64,000 bases of DNA from Flavobacteriaceae bacterium (GCA_013043685.1 JABDNT010000016.1:62001-126000); one strand, 5' to 3'. Shown: positions 44,109-52,845, counted from the first letter of the stretch. Notes: generated from the letters alone by a model not told the origin. Numbers and translations: made by a program.

Positions 44109-44933
44109 ATGTGTGGAACCTGCGGATGCTCTCCTGAAGAGAATAAAATAGTGGTATTAGATCCAGTAAAGGCTAAAAGTGAGCCTGAACACAAACATAG
44201 TCATGATCACTCTCATGATCACTCCCATGGTCACACTCATGAACATTCTCATGATCATCATCACGATCACTCACATTCTCACAAGGTACTTGAAGTAGAA
44301 GCAGATATTCTCCGTCAAAACGATCTTATGGCCGCTAAGAACAGAGGCTTTTTTGAGGCAAAAGGAATACTTGCCTTAAATCTTGTAAGTTCCCCGGGCT
44401 CGGGTAAAACGTCCCTGTTGGAACGAACCCTGAGCGATCTGAAGGATGAGCTGTCGTTTTATGTCATTGAAGGGGACCAAAAGACACAGAATGATGCAAG
44501 ACGCATAGCAGCTTTGGATGTACCCGTGGTGCAAATTAATACGGGTAAAGGCTGTCATCTCGAGAGTGATACCGTCCTGGAAGCTGTTAGAAAACTGGAA
44601 GTTGAAGATCGAGGGATCCTGATGATAGAAAACGTGGGTAATTTGGTTTGCCCTTCCATGTTCGACCTGGGCGAAAGCAAGCGAGTTGTGATAATAAGCA
44701 CAACGGAAGGTGATGATAAACCTCTTAAATATCCTGATATGTTCTATACTTCGGATATTTGTATTATCAACAAAATGGACTTGCTGCCTTATTTGGATAC
44801 GGATATCGAGACGATAAAACAGAATGCTCTCAAGGTAAATCCGAATTTATTGTTCTTTGAAGTTTCAGCGACCAAAGGAAATGGAATGAAGGATTGGTAC
44901 CAGTGGTTAACCGAACAATACGAATCAATATAA
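44109..44933 (+). CDS. hypB: Hydrogenase/nickel-insertion GTPase HypB with His-rich nickel store
   Basis: A 274-aa GTPase. The N-terminus MCGTCGCSPEE contains the high-affinity nickel motif CxxCGC. Residues ~27-58 are almost all His and Asp (HSHDHSHDHSHGHTHEHSHD), a nickel reservoir. The G-domain has P-loop SSPGSGKTSLLERTL, IEGDQKTQNDA, NVGNLVCP and NKMDLL. Follows hoxW by 3 nt and precedes hypC by 7 nt. Confidence 0.97.
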   Translation: MCGTCGCSPEENKIVVLDPVKAKSEPEHKHSHDHSHDHSHGHTHEHSHDHHHDHSHSHKVLEVEADILRQNDLMAAKNRGFFEAKGILALNLVSSPGSGKTSLLERTLSDLKDELSFYVIEGDQKTQNDARRIAALDVPVVQINTGKGCHLESDTVLEAVRKLEVEDRGILMIENVGNLVCPSMFDLGESKRVVIISTTEGDDKPLKYPDMFYTSDICIINKMDLLPYLDTDIETIKQNALKVNPNLLFFEVSATKGNGMKDWYQWLTEQYESI

Positions 44934-44940
44934 TTTCCAT

Positions 44941-45189
44941 ATGTGTTTAGCTATTCCCGGTAAATTAATTGAATTTACAGCACCTCAGGATAACCCGTTC
45001 CGAACGGGAAAAGTGTCCTTTGATGGTGTTATCAAAGAAGTAAGCCTGGCGCTCATACCAGAAGTAAAACTAAATGAATACGTTTTGGTTCACGTAGGAA
45101 CGGCAATCAGTATCGTGAACGAGGAAGAGGCGAAGAAAACTTTCGAAATACTAAAACAGTTAGACGAATTAAAGGATTTGGAATCGTAA
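44941..45189 (+). CDS. hypC: Hydrogenase maturation chaperone HypC
   Basis: An 82-aa chaperone that holds the large-subunit precursor and carries the iron ligand group with HypD. The functional N-terminus MCLAIPGKLIE with Cys2 is present. Only one HypC is found in the window, so it must serve both large subunits or another copy is encoded elsewhere. Last gene of the hox unit. Confidence 0.96.
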   Translation: MCLAIPGKLIEFTAPQDNPFRTGKVSFDGVIKEVSLALIPEVKLNEYVLVHVGTAISIVNEEEAKKTFEILKQLDELKDLES

Positions 45190-45192
45190 CGG

Positions 45193-45395
45193 TTAGGATG
45201 CCAATTTCATCATTTTCTTTTGCTCATCATCATTTCCTTTCAGGTAAACTTTATGTGAGTTCCTTTCATTCAGCATTATTCCCCTACCTTTTATTTTACC
45301 TCCTTCAATATCCTACCTCACCATGAAATATTGATAACGGAGATCATTTGTTTCATAACAACAATGATAAGGGACCCTATTAAAATTGATTATAA
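45193..45395 (-). pseudogene. Possible decayed or interrupted small coding region
   Basis: Minus-strand frame reads a coding-like 39-codon tail (DIEGGKIKGRGIMLNERNS then HKVYLKGNDDEQKKMMKLAS, stop at 45193-45195). An in-frame TAG at 45313-45315 is preceded by another coding-like stretch ending RVPYHCCYETNDLRYQYFMVR. I recognise no family. It could be a gene remnant with an amber stop, a 27-codon gene starting at the internal ATG (MLNERNS), or chance. It lies just past the hsp20 terminator, so any read-through would come from hsp20. Confidence 0.3.
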
Positions 45396-45428
45396 AAACT
45401 AATCCCGGGATAACCCGGGATTAGTTAC
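45396..45428 (-). terminator. Terminator of the second hsp20
   Basis: Stem CTAATCCCGGG / CCCGGGATTAG with a short loop; the U-run (TTTTTAT) follows on the minus strand. Confidence 0.85.
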
Positions 45429-45455
45429 AAGAATAATTACTAATTAATACTTATA

Positions 45456-45920
45456 CTAAGCAATCTCAATTAACTTGGGCTTTTCTTTTCTAGCCTCTTC
45501 CTTTTTGTAAAGGTCAAAACTAAGTATACCATCTTTATACTTGGCTTTTATTTCTTCTTCCTTCACAGTTTCAGGTAACATCAAAGATCTTTCAAATGCG
45601 TTGTAAGAAAATTCTTTGCGCTTGTAGTTCATTTTTTCTTCTTCTTTTGTAACTTTCTTTTCAGCTGAGATGTTAAGACATCCGTCGGCTATCGTTACTT
45701 CGAAGTCTTTTTTAGAGAAGCCAGGGGCCGCCAGTTCAACTTTAAATTCATCATCTGTTTCAATGATATTTAATGCAGGTTCTTTCCATTTTCCATTCCA
45801 GAATCTACTTTCAATAAATGGAATTGAGGGTAAACGCATATCAAAAAATTCATTAGGCTCAAAAAAATCTTTGTCGAACATGGTTTTCCATGGTTTTCTT
45901 TTAAATGTTGTTAGTGACAT
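45456..45920 (-). CDS. Small heat shock protein, Hsp20/alpha-crystallin family
   Basis: A 154-aa chaperone. The alpha-crystallin domain covers about residues 47-145 with KVELAAPGFSKKDFEVTIADG and the late AKYKDGILSFDLYKKE; the tail KPKLIEIA has the IxI-type assembly motif (IEI). N-terminal arm holds MRLPSIPFIESRFWNG. Clearly a paralogue of the hsp20 at 4.7 kb, but about half of the residues differ, so it is not a recent copy. It is transcribed alone, with a regulon site 65 nt upstream. Confidence 0.95.
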   Translation of the reverse strand: MSLTTFKRKPWKTMFDKDFFEPNEFFDMRLPSIPFIESRFWNGKWKEPALNIIETDDEFKVELAAPGFSKKDFEVTIADGCLNISAEKKVTKEEEKMNYKRKEFSYNAFERSLMLPETVKEEEIKAKYKDGILSFDLYKKEEARKEKPKLIEIA

Positions 45921-45953
45921 AATTTACTATTTAGGATTATTAATTTTAACGAC

Positions 45954-45996
45954 TAAACTTAAGTATCCTGGTACAATATTAAAATGATCTGAGTCA
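45954..45996 (-). promoter_or_regulatory. Regulon site plus -7 box driving the second hsp20
   Basis: TGATCTGAGTCA at 45985-45996, 23 nt, then TAAGTTTA (minus, 45961-45954). Confidence 0.75.
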
Positions 45997-46047
45997 AACC
46001 AAATTCACAAGATCTCAACATTTTTTTTTAAATAAATGAAGCTTGTT

Positions 46048-46090
46048 TGATCCTGGTCATTTTTTATTTTAATATACCTTTTTACTTTAG
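46048..46090 (+). promoter_or_regulatory. Regulon site plus -7-like box with no annotated gene downstream
   Basis: TGATCCTGGTCA at 46048-46059, 23 nt, then TACTTTAG at 46083-46090, one base off. Points right into a gene-free stretch that ends in terminators. Confidence 0.6.
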
Positions 46091-46280
46091 CATAATTATT
46101 TCAACGATCTTTTAAATACTGAAAACCCTAAATAATGTGGATTCCAGGTGTAGTGATTATACGTGGGATCCCGGGAAAGAATAGAACCTCATTTATGCAC
46201 CATTCAATTTTTTATTAGCCCAATAATAAGCGAGTATTCGAATTGATATAAGAGGGTATGAATAAGGAATTATACTTTCC

Positions 46281-46317
46281 AGGAAACCGGGGCATTCAAT
46301 TGCTCCGGTTTCTGTTT
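46281..46317 (+). terminator. First terminator of the orphan unit
   Basis: 12-bp stem GAAACCGGGGCA / TGCTCCGGTTTC, loop TTCAAT, followed by TGTTT. Confidence 0.7.
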
Positions 46318-46480
46318 AACAAACAATGTTATTATGGTATTGGATTATATTTTCGAAAGGGGATATAGTCCTTTTAGAAGAGATTAGAATTATTATCATC
46401 TAATTTGATTTGATGAATTATTTTAGCAATGAAGTAATTTGGCTGTTGATGGTAGATTATAATATTTTTAGCATCTTCTT

Positions 46481-46517
46481 AGGAAACAGGAAGCCCGTGC
46501 TTCCTGTTTCTGTTTTT
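46481..46517 (+). terminator. Second terminator of the orphan unit
   Basis: Perfect 12-bp stem GAAACAGGAAGC / GCTTCCTGTTTC, loop CCGT, followed by TGTTTTTA. Confidence 0.8.
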
Positions 46518-46591
46518 AGGGATATCTTTCTATAGAAAACTTAATTTGGAAATGGCGACATTAACTTTCTATGATAGGTTTACCATTTTGG

Positions 46592-47659
46592 TCATTGAAA
46601 ATTTGCAATCTCTCTCAGACGAGTTTTATTGAGCAGAATAAGCTTCCGTCCTGGACCCATGGCGATGAGCCCTTCGTCCTTTAATTTGTGTAGCATACGT
46701 ATGGCGGTTTCCGTTGCAGTACCAATAAAACCTGCGAAATCCTCCCTTGGAATATCGGTCCCCGAATTAGCCACATCCTTTACAATTCCCTTATTGTATA
46801 ACTCAAGCAAGGCCTTGGCCGTACGTTGACGTACTGATGCAAATGCCATACTCATATTGCGTCTTCGTTCCTTCATGAGTTCATTGGAAACCATCTTTGT
46901 AAAGATTTTGGAAATAACTTTGTCTTTACGCATCAAATCTATAAAATCTGTTCTTGGGATTTCAATTGTTCTGGCATCGGCAATAGCGGTAGCTGTCTCC
47001 GTATTATAACTTTCATCCGCCAGCAGGGATAGCTGACCGATAAATTCTCCCGAGGTATACATTCCCGTTACAAATTCCTTACCGCTTTCCGTATACTTAT
47101 ATGTTTTTACAACACCATTCTTTATGTAATACACATAAGAAGCTTTGGAACCATCTGTAAACAGATCCTGCTTTAGGTTGTAAAGCTTGGTGCGGTACTT
47201 TACGAAATATTTCTCCAAATTCACATCTCGCAGAGAATCGTCTAAATCAGGAGTGATGTCAGGGCTTATGGACAGCCTATTAATAAGCACTTCCTTTTTT
47301 CTTAAACGGCTTTCTATTGACTCTAATAACTCGTGCTCCTCGAAAGGTTTCAGGAGGTAGTCGTCAGCACCTAATATCATGCCCTTTCTCACATCGTCTT
47401 TCTCCGTTTTGGAAGTCAAGAAAATAAATGGGATATGGTTGGTTTCTACGTTTTCACTCAAAATTCTCAAAACTTCATATCCATCCAATGCAGGCATCAG
47501 GATATCACAAAGAATGAGGTCTGGCAAATGTTCCTCAGCTTTTCTCACACCGACATAGCCGTCCTCGGCAGTGATCACATCGTAATTTGCAAATTCCAAT
47601 ATGTCGGCTGTAGTTTCCCGTACATACCTATTGTCCTCTATTAACAGTATTTTCTTCAT
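46592..47659 (-). CDS. Response regulator with Crp/FNR-type output domain (second copy)
   Basis: A 355-aa protein with the same order as the 12.3-kb regulator: receiver (1-120; IEDNRY, LILCDILMPALDGY, LLKPFEEHE), cNMP-like barrel (~150-270; SASYVYYIKNGVVKTYK region) and Crp winged helix (~285-350) with recognition helix TATETAIRMLHKLKDEG. E and R of the helix match the other regulator (TESLIR / TETAIR), so both may read the same TGA half-site. Identity between the two is moderate. Overlaps its kinase gene by 32 nt. Confidence 0.92.
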   Translation of the reverse strand: MKKILLIEDNRYVRETTADILEFANYDVITAEDGYVGVRKAEEHLPDLILCDILMPALDGYEVLRILSENVETNHIPFIFLTSKTEKDDVRKGMILGADDYLLKPFEEHELLESIESRLRKKEVLINRLSISPDITPDLDDSLRDVNLEKYFVKYRTKLYNLKQDLFTDGSKASYVYYIKNGVVKTYKYTESGKEFVTGMYTSGEFIGQLSLLADESYNTETATAIADARTIEIPRTDFIDLMRKDKVISKIFTKMVSNELMKERRRNMSMAFASVRQRTAKALLELYNKGIVKDVANSGTDIPREDFAGFIGTATETAIRMLHKLKDEGLIAMGPGRKLILLNKTRLREIANFQ

Positions 47660-48821
47660 GTTTAGCGAAAAATTGGTTTGTTGGAAATTGTACAGTGAAA
47701 GTGGTTCCTGTATTTACCATACTCTTAAAATTGATTGATCCACCTAAAAGTTCAGTATACTGTTTGGCTATATGTAATCCCAGTCCGGTGCCTTGAATAT
47801 AATTCGCATTCTGAGCCCTGAAGAATTTGTTGAATAGATTTTTTTGTTCATCCAAAGGGATCCCAATACCCTGATCTTCGACGGTATAATAGAAGGAATC
47901 ATCGATAGTCCCAACAGTTACGGAAATTACAGATTCTTTAGAGGAATATTTAATAGCGTTCGATATAAGGTTCACAAGTATATGTTCCAGTAATATCGGA
48001 TCTGTAAATACTTTATGGTCAGATTTTTTCTTGATAAGCCGGATAGTCTGTCCTGGTTTCTTGCTGGGTTTAATTTGTTCTATCAATGTGGTTATGAACA
48101 AATCCGGATATATCCACTTCTTTTTTAGTGCTTCCTTTTTGTCCTTCAGCTTTTCAAATGACAGATAATCATCGAGAATTACCACCAGGTTATGTACGTT
48201 AGCTTTTATAATTTTAAAATACTTCTCCCTTTTCTCTCGATATTCGGGGCTTTCAAGTTTTTGGATCATATTTACGGAGGACAATATGGCGCTCAACGGA
48301 GTCCTGAATTCGTGAGAAGCCATAGTGATAAAACTGGATTTTAATTCATTGAGCTCTTGTTCTTTTTGCAATGCCTTCCAGATCTTGGTTTCATATTTTT
48401 TTCGTCGTGAAATATTATAAAACACCAACAACGCTTTTTTACCATTACCCACGATAGTAAATGGCGTTGTGTTCACCGAATAAGTGTTATTATTAAACTC
48501 AGTTTCAAAGGTATTATGTACCCCGTCCAGGGTTTTAAGAACGTCCTTCTTCAATCTGGTTTTCTGGTTTTCGGAGAAAGTAGATATATCATCAACGCAC
48601 ATTCCACTCACAATCACATTCCTCAAACCCAGTTTGTCTAATTCTTCTCCTTCAACATACTCTATTAAAAAATCACCATTGATCACAGCGATCAAACCAT
48701 TGGGAAAGTGCTTAGCGATGGTCTCTAAGGTAATTTTACTGGCGCGGGCTGTTGCCTGGGCAGTATCTGAAATTTTTATCTTGTCCGACAGATGATCCTG
48801 TATTTTCAATTCGTTATCCAT
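47628..48821 (-). CDS. PAS-like sensor histidine kinase (second copy)
   Basis: A 397-aa soluble kinase starting MDNELKIQDHLSDKI. The ORF track starts 23 codons upstream; the internal Met gives a more natural N-terminus, though MNRIMDN at 48833 is also possible. A PAS-like sensory part (~35-145) lacks the His/Arg signature of the first kinase. The H-box ITMASHEFRTPLSAI and ATPase motifs VEDQGIGIP and GTGLGLHIA are intact. It overlaps the second receiver-Crp gene by 32 nt. Its signal must differ from that of the haem-like kinase. Confidence 0.88.
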   Translation of the reverse strand: MDNELKIQDHLSDKIKISDTAQATARASKITLETIAKHFPNGLIAVINGDFLIEYVEGEELDKLGLRNVIVSGMCVDDISTFSENQKTRLKKDVLKTLDGVHNTFETEFNNNTYSVNTTPFTIVGNGKKALLVFYNISRRKKYETKIWKALQKEQELNELKSSFITMASHEFRTPLSAILSSVNMIQKLESPEYREKREKYFKIIKANVHNLVVILDDYLSFEKLKDKKEALKKKWIYPDLFITTLIEQIKPSKKPGQTIRLIKKKSDHKVFTDPILLEHILVNLISNAIKYSSKESVISVTVGTIDDSFYYTVEDQGIGIPLDEQKNLFNKFFRAQNANYIQGTGLGLHIAKQYTELLGGSINFKSMVNTGTTFTVQFPTNQFFAKHEENTVNRGQ

Positions 48822-48998
48822 AATACGATTCATTGACACGCATATATATACTCGCCAGAATCTTCCGTGAGAAACGACTTGAAGAATCACCTCATTATTT
48901 CATTCTTTGTTTTACTAGAATTTAAAGGAGAAGTGGTTTAAGTAGACTAGTAAATTTGTTTCCCCCGAATTATATCCTGACCAAAATCATTTAAATAT

Positions 48999-49041
48999 TA
49001 AAGATAGACCTATTAAAAAGTGAGGGAAATGACATATATCA
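48999..49041 (-). promoter_or_regulatory. Regulon site plus -7 box driving the second kinase/regulator pair
   Basis: TGACATATATCA at 49030-49041, 23 nt, then TATCTTTA (minus, 49006-48999). The leader to the kinase ATG is about 170 nt, the longest of the set; another TGA-N6-TCA lies inside at 48978-48989 without a -7 partner. Confidence 0.68.
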
Positions 49042-49274
49042 TATTATGCTGTTGCACCACATGCGCTGCTGTAACAGTGAGATACCTCGGAAGAAACATT
49101 TGCAGTGGGACAAGGGAGACCGATGAAGAGTCTTTGCAGTAAGTTTCGATTTAAGAATAATAGTTGAATATGAGAATTAATTCATACGGGCATGACCTCT
49201 AGTTTGTGTGACCATACCCCTTTTTTACTGCACCGAAAAGGCGTTTATAAATCCTTCCTTCGAAATTGCGATCA
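49042..49274. other. Gene-free stretch between divergent promoters
   Basis: 233 bp with no ORF above 26 codons and no clear hairpin. I see only promoter-distal spacer between the second kinase promoter and the Ca-ATPase promoter. Confidence 0.5.
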
Positions 49275-49317
49275 TGACTCCTGTCATCGTTTTGAGCCGG
49301 TTTCCTTATTACATTTG
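49275..49317 (+). promoter_or_regulatory. Regulon site plus -7 box driving the Ca-ATPase
   Basis: TGACTCCTGTCA at 49275-49286, 23 nt, then a perfect TACATTTG at 49310-49317, 39 nt before the ATG. Confidence 0.78.
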
Positions 49318-49355
49318 AATGGCATTAGACTGTTTAAAATGGTAAAGTTTCGGGA

Positions 49356-52010
49356 ATGATCCAAAGCCCACACAGTATAACAATCAAAGAGGTTACGGCA
49401 AAACTTGCATGCGACGCAGATCGGGGTTTGTCTTCAAGTGAAATTAAAAATCGCAGAAGAAAATATGGCAGGAACATTTTAAAAAGTACATCGACCAGAT
49501 CCACCTGGTCTATCCTTTTAGATCAATTCCTGGACCCTATTATCTATGTCCTTGGCATCGCCATGATATTAGGTTTTGCTTTTGAAGAATGGTTGGAAGG
49601 ATTCGCTGTCCTGGCGGTGATACTCATAACAGTATCGATCGGGTTTTTTATGGAATTGCAGGCTGTTCGCTCGATAGAATCACTACGCAAGCTGGCACAG
49701 ATCAGTATCAATGTACTTCGAAATGGGAAGATATTTAAAATAAAATCACCTTTTATTGTTCCCGGAGATATAATACTGCTGGCGCCGGGGGATGTGATCC
49801 CGGCAGATGCGCGTCTGATTTGGCATCAGAGTTTAGGTGTTAAGGAAGCCATGCTAACAGGAGAAAGCGACCAGGTTGAAAAAGATACAAAAGTGTTACC
49901 AATAGATACTCCTTTGGCGGAACAAACCAACATGGTATTTAAAGGTACCATCGTTCTTCGGGGTAACGCGAAAGCCATTGTTTCAGCCACAGGTAATGAA
50001 ACACAAGTTGGACAGATCAGTAGCCTAACCCGGGAAGCCGAAAAATCCAGAAACCCTCTTGAAAAACGACTAAATTCCTTAAGCAGGTGGCTTATTGGTT
50101 TAACACTGATATTAGCAGCCATAATCGTTATAAGTGGTTACATTCAGGGAAAAGACCTTTCGTTGATGATTAAAACCGGTATTGCACTGGCTATCGCTAC
50201 AATTCCGGAAGGACTACCCATAGTGGCAACTATTGCCTTGGCCCGGGGTATGATCAAGCTTTCTAAACAAAAAGTGATCATTAAGAAACTGGAAGCAGTA
50301 CAGACCTTAGGTGAAACTACCGTGATCTGTACCGATAAAACAGGTACTCTTACCGAGAATAAGATGTCGGTTCACGAGCTGTTGCTTGACAACCATAGAA
50401 TTAAATACGAAGATTTAATGGATGCCTCTTTCGCAAAACAGCTCGAAAAGAACAGGGCATTCACGAAATTAATGGAGGCTGGCATTTTGTGCAATAATGT
50501 ACAACCTGATGTTACCGGTCTGAATGGAGATTCCTTGGAAATTGCATTGATTGAATTTGCACAAATGTCTGATGTTGATATTGCAATGCTTCGAAAGCAA
50601 TACATGGAGTTAGAAGAAATCCCCTTTGACGCCGAACGGAAAATGATGGTGACCTTAAACCAACATGAAAATGAATATGCAGTTTATGCGAAAGGAGCGG
50701 CAGAGAGCATCCTCGATGTATGTGATTATATTATCGCCAAGGAAGGGAATGTAAAATCCTTAATGGACAAACAAAAGTGGCTGGACCTGGCAGATGAAGT
50801 CGCGTCGGAAGGTTTACGGGTCCTGGCGTTCGCCTTTAAGGACCTGGAGAAGAGGCCAGCAACGGATGAATTTACCGATAAGCTTATTTTTACCGGGCTT
50901 ATCGGATTTCTCGATCCACCAAGAAAAGATGTTAAGCAAGCTATTCAAACGTATAGAGATGCCGGGATTAAAGTGGTTATGATCACAGGTGATCATCCTA
51001 GAACAGCCCGAAAGATTGCGGAAGAAATAGGATTGCTCACTTCAGGTGATCCCGCGGAAAAGGTGATCCATGGTCAGACGATCCTTGACTTAGAATCCAC
51101 TATACCGGAAAATAATGCGTCTATTTTGAATGCGTCTGTCTTTGCACGGATGATTCCGAAACAGAAGTTAGATCTGGTGAAGTTTTATCAGAATCACAAT
51201 GCAGTGGTTGGTATGATCGGTGATGGGGTGAATGACGCTCCTGCGTTGAAAAGGGCCGACATAGGAATCGCGACAGGTATCCGCGGTACAGAAGCAGCGA
51301 AGGAAGTAGCCGATGTCATCCTATTGGACGATCAGTTTACTTCTACCGAATTAGCAATTCGACAAGGAAGGAATATTTTTGGGAATATTCGACAATTTGT
51401 AGTGTATCTGCTGTCCTGTAACCTGGCCGAGATCATTGCGGTAACCGTTGCCTCCTTGTCGAACCTGCCATTACCCTTGCTCCCATTGCAGATCTTATTC
51501 CTAAACCTGGTGACCGATGTATTCCCTGCTTTAGCGCTGGGAATGGGCAAAGGGAATACAGACATCATGAAATTACCCCCTCGGGATCCGGATGAACCCA
51601 TTATGACGGTCAATCATTGGATAATCACTTTCGTATATGGAATTGGAATTACAGCCTCAGTAATGGCGATAACAATATATGCTCACTATCAATTAAGGTT
51701 ACCCTCTGAAGTTGTGAATAATATGGCTTTCTATACACTTATCCTGGCTCAACTCCTCAATGTGTTTAATATACCTGGTCGCGACAGGTCATTCTTCAAA
51801 AATGAAGTCACACAAAATCTATGGATCTGGGCTGCTTTGCTACTCTCCGCAGGAATAATGTTTATTGCCTATACCATACCTCTGACGAATAGAGTATTAT
51901 CATTGGTTGACCTTTCAACAGATCAATTCCTCTTAATAGGTTTGTTTGGCCTGGGTTCCCTGGTATTAATACAAATTATGAAGCGATTAATTGTAATCAC
52001 GAAAAAATGA
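49356..52010 (+). CDS. P-type ATPase, IIA (calcium-transporting) subfamily
   Basis: An 884-aa cation pump. Order of motifs: N-terminal cation-ATPase domain, actuator loop MLTGESDQVEK (~165), TM4 ion motif AIATIPEGLPIVA (~285), phosphorylation site CTDKTGTLTEN (~327), nucleotide domain with VYAKGAAESIL, DPPRKD, hinge MIGDGVNDAPALKRADIGIATG (~625), TM5 NLAEI and TM6 FLNLVTDVFPALALG (~715). PEGLP and NLVTD are typical of Ca2+/Mn2+ pumps. Transcribed alone from a regulon promoter. Closest well-known parallel is CtpF of the mycobacterial DosR regulon; ion specificity is inferred. Confidence 0.93.
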   Translation: MIQSPHSITIKEVTAKLACDADRGLSSSEIKNRRRKYGRNILKSTSTRSTWSILLDQFLDPIIYVLGIAMILGFAFEEWLEGFAVLAVILITVSIGFFMELQAVRSIESLRKLAQISINVLRNGKIFKIKSPFIVPGDIILLAPGDVIPADARLIWHQSLGVKEAMLTGESDQVEKDTKVLPIDTPLAEQTNMVFKGTIVLRGNAKAIVSATGNETQVGQISSLTREAEKSRNPLEKRLNSLSRWLIGLTLILAAIIVISGYIQGKDLSLMIKTGIALAIATIPEGLPIVATIALARGMIKLSKQKVIIKKLEAVQTLGETTVICTDKTGTLTENKMSVHELLLDNHRIKYEDLMDASFAKQLEKNRAFTKLMEAGILCNNVQPDVTGLNGDSLEIALIEFAQMSDVDIAMLRKQYMELEEIPFDAERKMMVTLNQHENEYAVYAKGAAESILDVCDYIIAKEGNVKSLMDKQKWLDLADEVASEGLRVLAFAFKDLEKRPATDEFTDKLIFTGLIGFLDPPRKDVKQAIQTYRDAGIKVVMITGDHPRTARKIAEEIGLLTSGDPAEKVIHGQTILDLESTIPENNASILNASVFARMIPKQKLDLVKFYQNHNAVVGMIGDGVNDAPALKRADIGIATGIRGTEAAKEVADVILLDDQFTSTELAIRQGRNIFGNIRQFVVYLLSCNLAEIIAVTVASLSNLPLPLLPLQILFLNLVTDVFPALALGMGKGNTDIMKLPPRDPDEPIMTVNHWIITFVYGIGITASVMAITIYAHYQLRLPSEVVNNMAFYTLILAQLLNVFNIPGRDRSFFKNEVTQNLWIWAALLLSAGIMFIAYTIPLTNRVLSLVDLSTDQFLLIGLFGLGSLVLIQIMKRLIVITKK

Positions 52011-52163
52011 TACCAGGATTATCAATGCTAGGTCGAAGAAACTAATTTTTTAATACCCGAGGTCCTGTTTTTGGTTAAGACAATAGGACACCCGAAAGCC
52101 TGTGAACAACTTCTCATATGATCAGGAAAATGCACAGATTCTTCACTATTAGCTATCTCTCGA

Positions 52164-52820
52164 TTATTTGAATGAATCCAGGCGGATTAACTTCCACTTC
52201 TTATCATTCGTATGAAAAGCCACCATATCGGGTGAAAATATATAAGACTTAATAGCCGGTGGTTGTTTCTTCGTTTCCACGGACATTACGAGGTTGACAG
52301 GACCCTTTAAGTAAGCTTTCACACTTCCTTCCGGGTCAATGACTTGTTCCGCATAGCTATAAGAGATCACATCCTTTCCAAGGATTTCATTTCTTCCAAT
52401 AATCTCTTTAGTTACCTTAAGAACAATAGCGTAGCCATTATCAAAAACACGGGCATTTATGAATTCAGGAGCTATAACTGTTTTTCCTGTTTTGTCCATA
52501 TAGCCATAATACTTAAAACCATCCTTCATTTTGAAAATAAGGCATCTGTCTTCAGTAAATCGAGGATATTTCGTAGGTTCTTTTCGTACATATCCTTTCT
52601 TTGTTTCCGTCGCTATGGCTTTCGACCAAACCAAATTATCTCTGAAATCGATTACAATATCTCCCTTGGTATTGACAAAAGCCCATTGATCACCTTTTTT
52701 TACGGCTGCAAGTTCTTCGTGGAACGGAGTGATATAATCAATTCCTTCCAACACCTGAGTAGCACCTGAAAATGGCACGAGCATTAGGGTTACTAATATT
52801 ACTATATAATATCTCATCAC
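52164..52820 (-). CDS. Secreted WG-repeat-like protein
   Basis: A 218-aa exported protein with signal peptide MMRYYIVILVTLMLVPFSGATQ. The body has WG/beta-hairpin repeat elements (AAVKKGDQWAFVNTKGDIVIDF, GYMDKTGKTVIAPEF), a pattern of KWG-leptospira-type repeats seen in envelope proteins of unknown role. No enzyme motif. A regulon site lies 57 nt upstream. Nearest genes are not functionally linked. Confidence 0.75.
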   Translation of the reverse strand: MMRYYIVILVTLMLVPFSGATQVLEGIDYITPFHEELAAVKKGDQWAFVNTKGDIVIDFRDNLVWSKAIATETKKGYVRKEPTKYPRFTEDRCLIFKMKDGFKYYGYMDKTGKTVIAPEFINARVFDNGYAIVLKVTKEIIGRNEILGKDVISYSYAEQVIDPEGSVKAYLKGPVNLVMSVETKKQPPAIKSYIFSPDMVAFHTNDKKWKLIRLDSFK

Positions 52821-52845
52821 ATTTATATTTTATGAACTGAAAAAA

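Larger units (their letters stand above)
46097..46517 (+). ncRNA. Candidate regulon-controlled small RNA unit (one or two RNAs)
   Basis: The 670-bp gap 45921-46591 has no convincing gene. A transcript starting near 46097 from the regulon promoter would reach terminators at 46281-46317 and 46481-46517, giving RNAs of about 220 and 420 nt, or two separate RNAs. Small ORFs exist (27 codons at 46135-46218, MWIPGVVIIRGIPG...) but have no recognisable features. The two terminator hairpins share the flanks AGGAAAC...GTTTCTGTTT, which hints at duplication. The true 5' ends are not known. Confidence 0.5.

Noticed and set aside
44196-44285. CAT/GAT/CAC-rich repeat as a DNA repeat or CRISPR-like array
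   Set aside because: It is the codon reflection of the histidine-rich nickel region of HypB.
46257-46367. 36-codon ORF MNKELYFPGN… across the first orphan terminator
   Set aside because: It reads through a strong terminator hairpin and has no ribosome-binding or family evidence.
48978-48989. TGACCAAAATCA inside the leader of the second kinase gene
   Set aside because: Fits TGA-N6-TCA but has no -7 box at the 23-nt distance on either side; kept only as a possible auxiliary site.
49046-49126. 26-codon ORF MLLHHMRCCNSE… upstream of the Ca-ATPase
   Set aside because: No promoter in register and no recognisable feature; likely chance.
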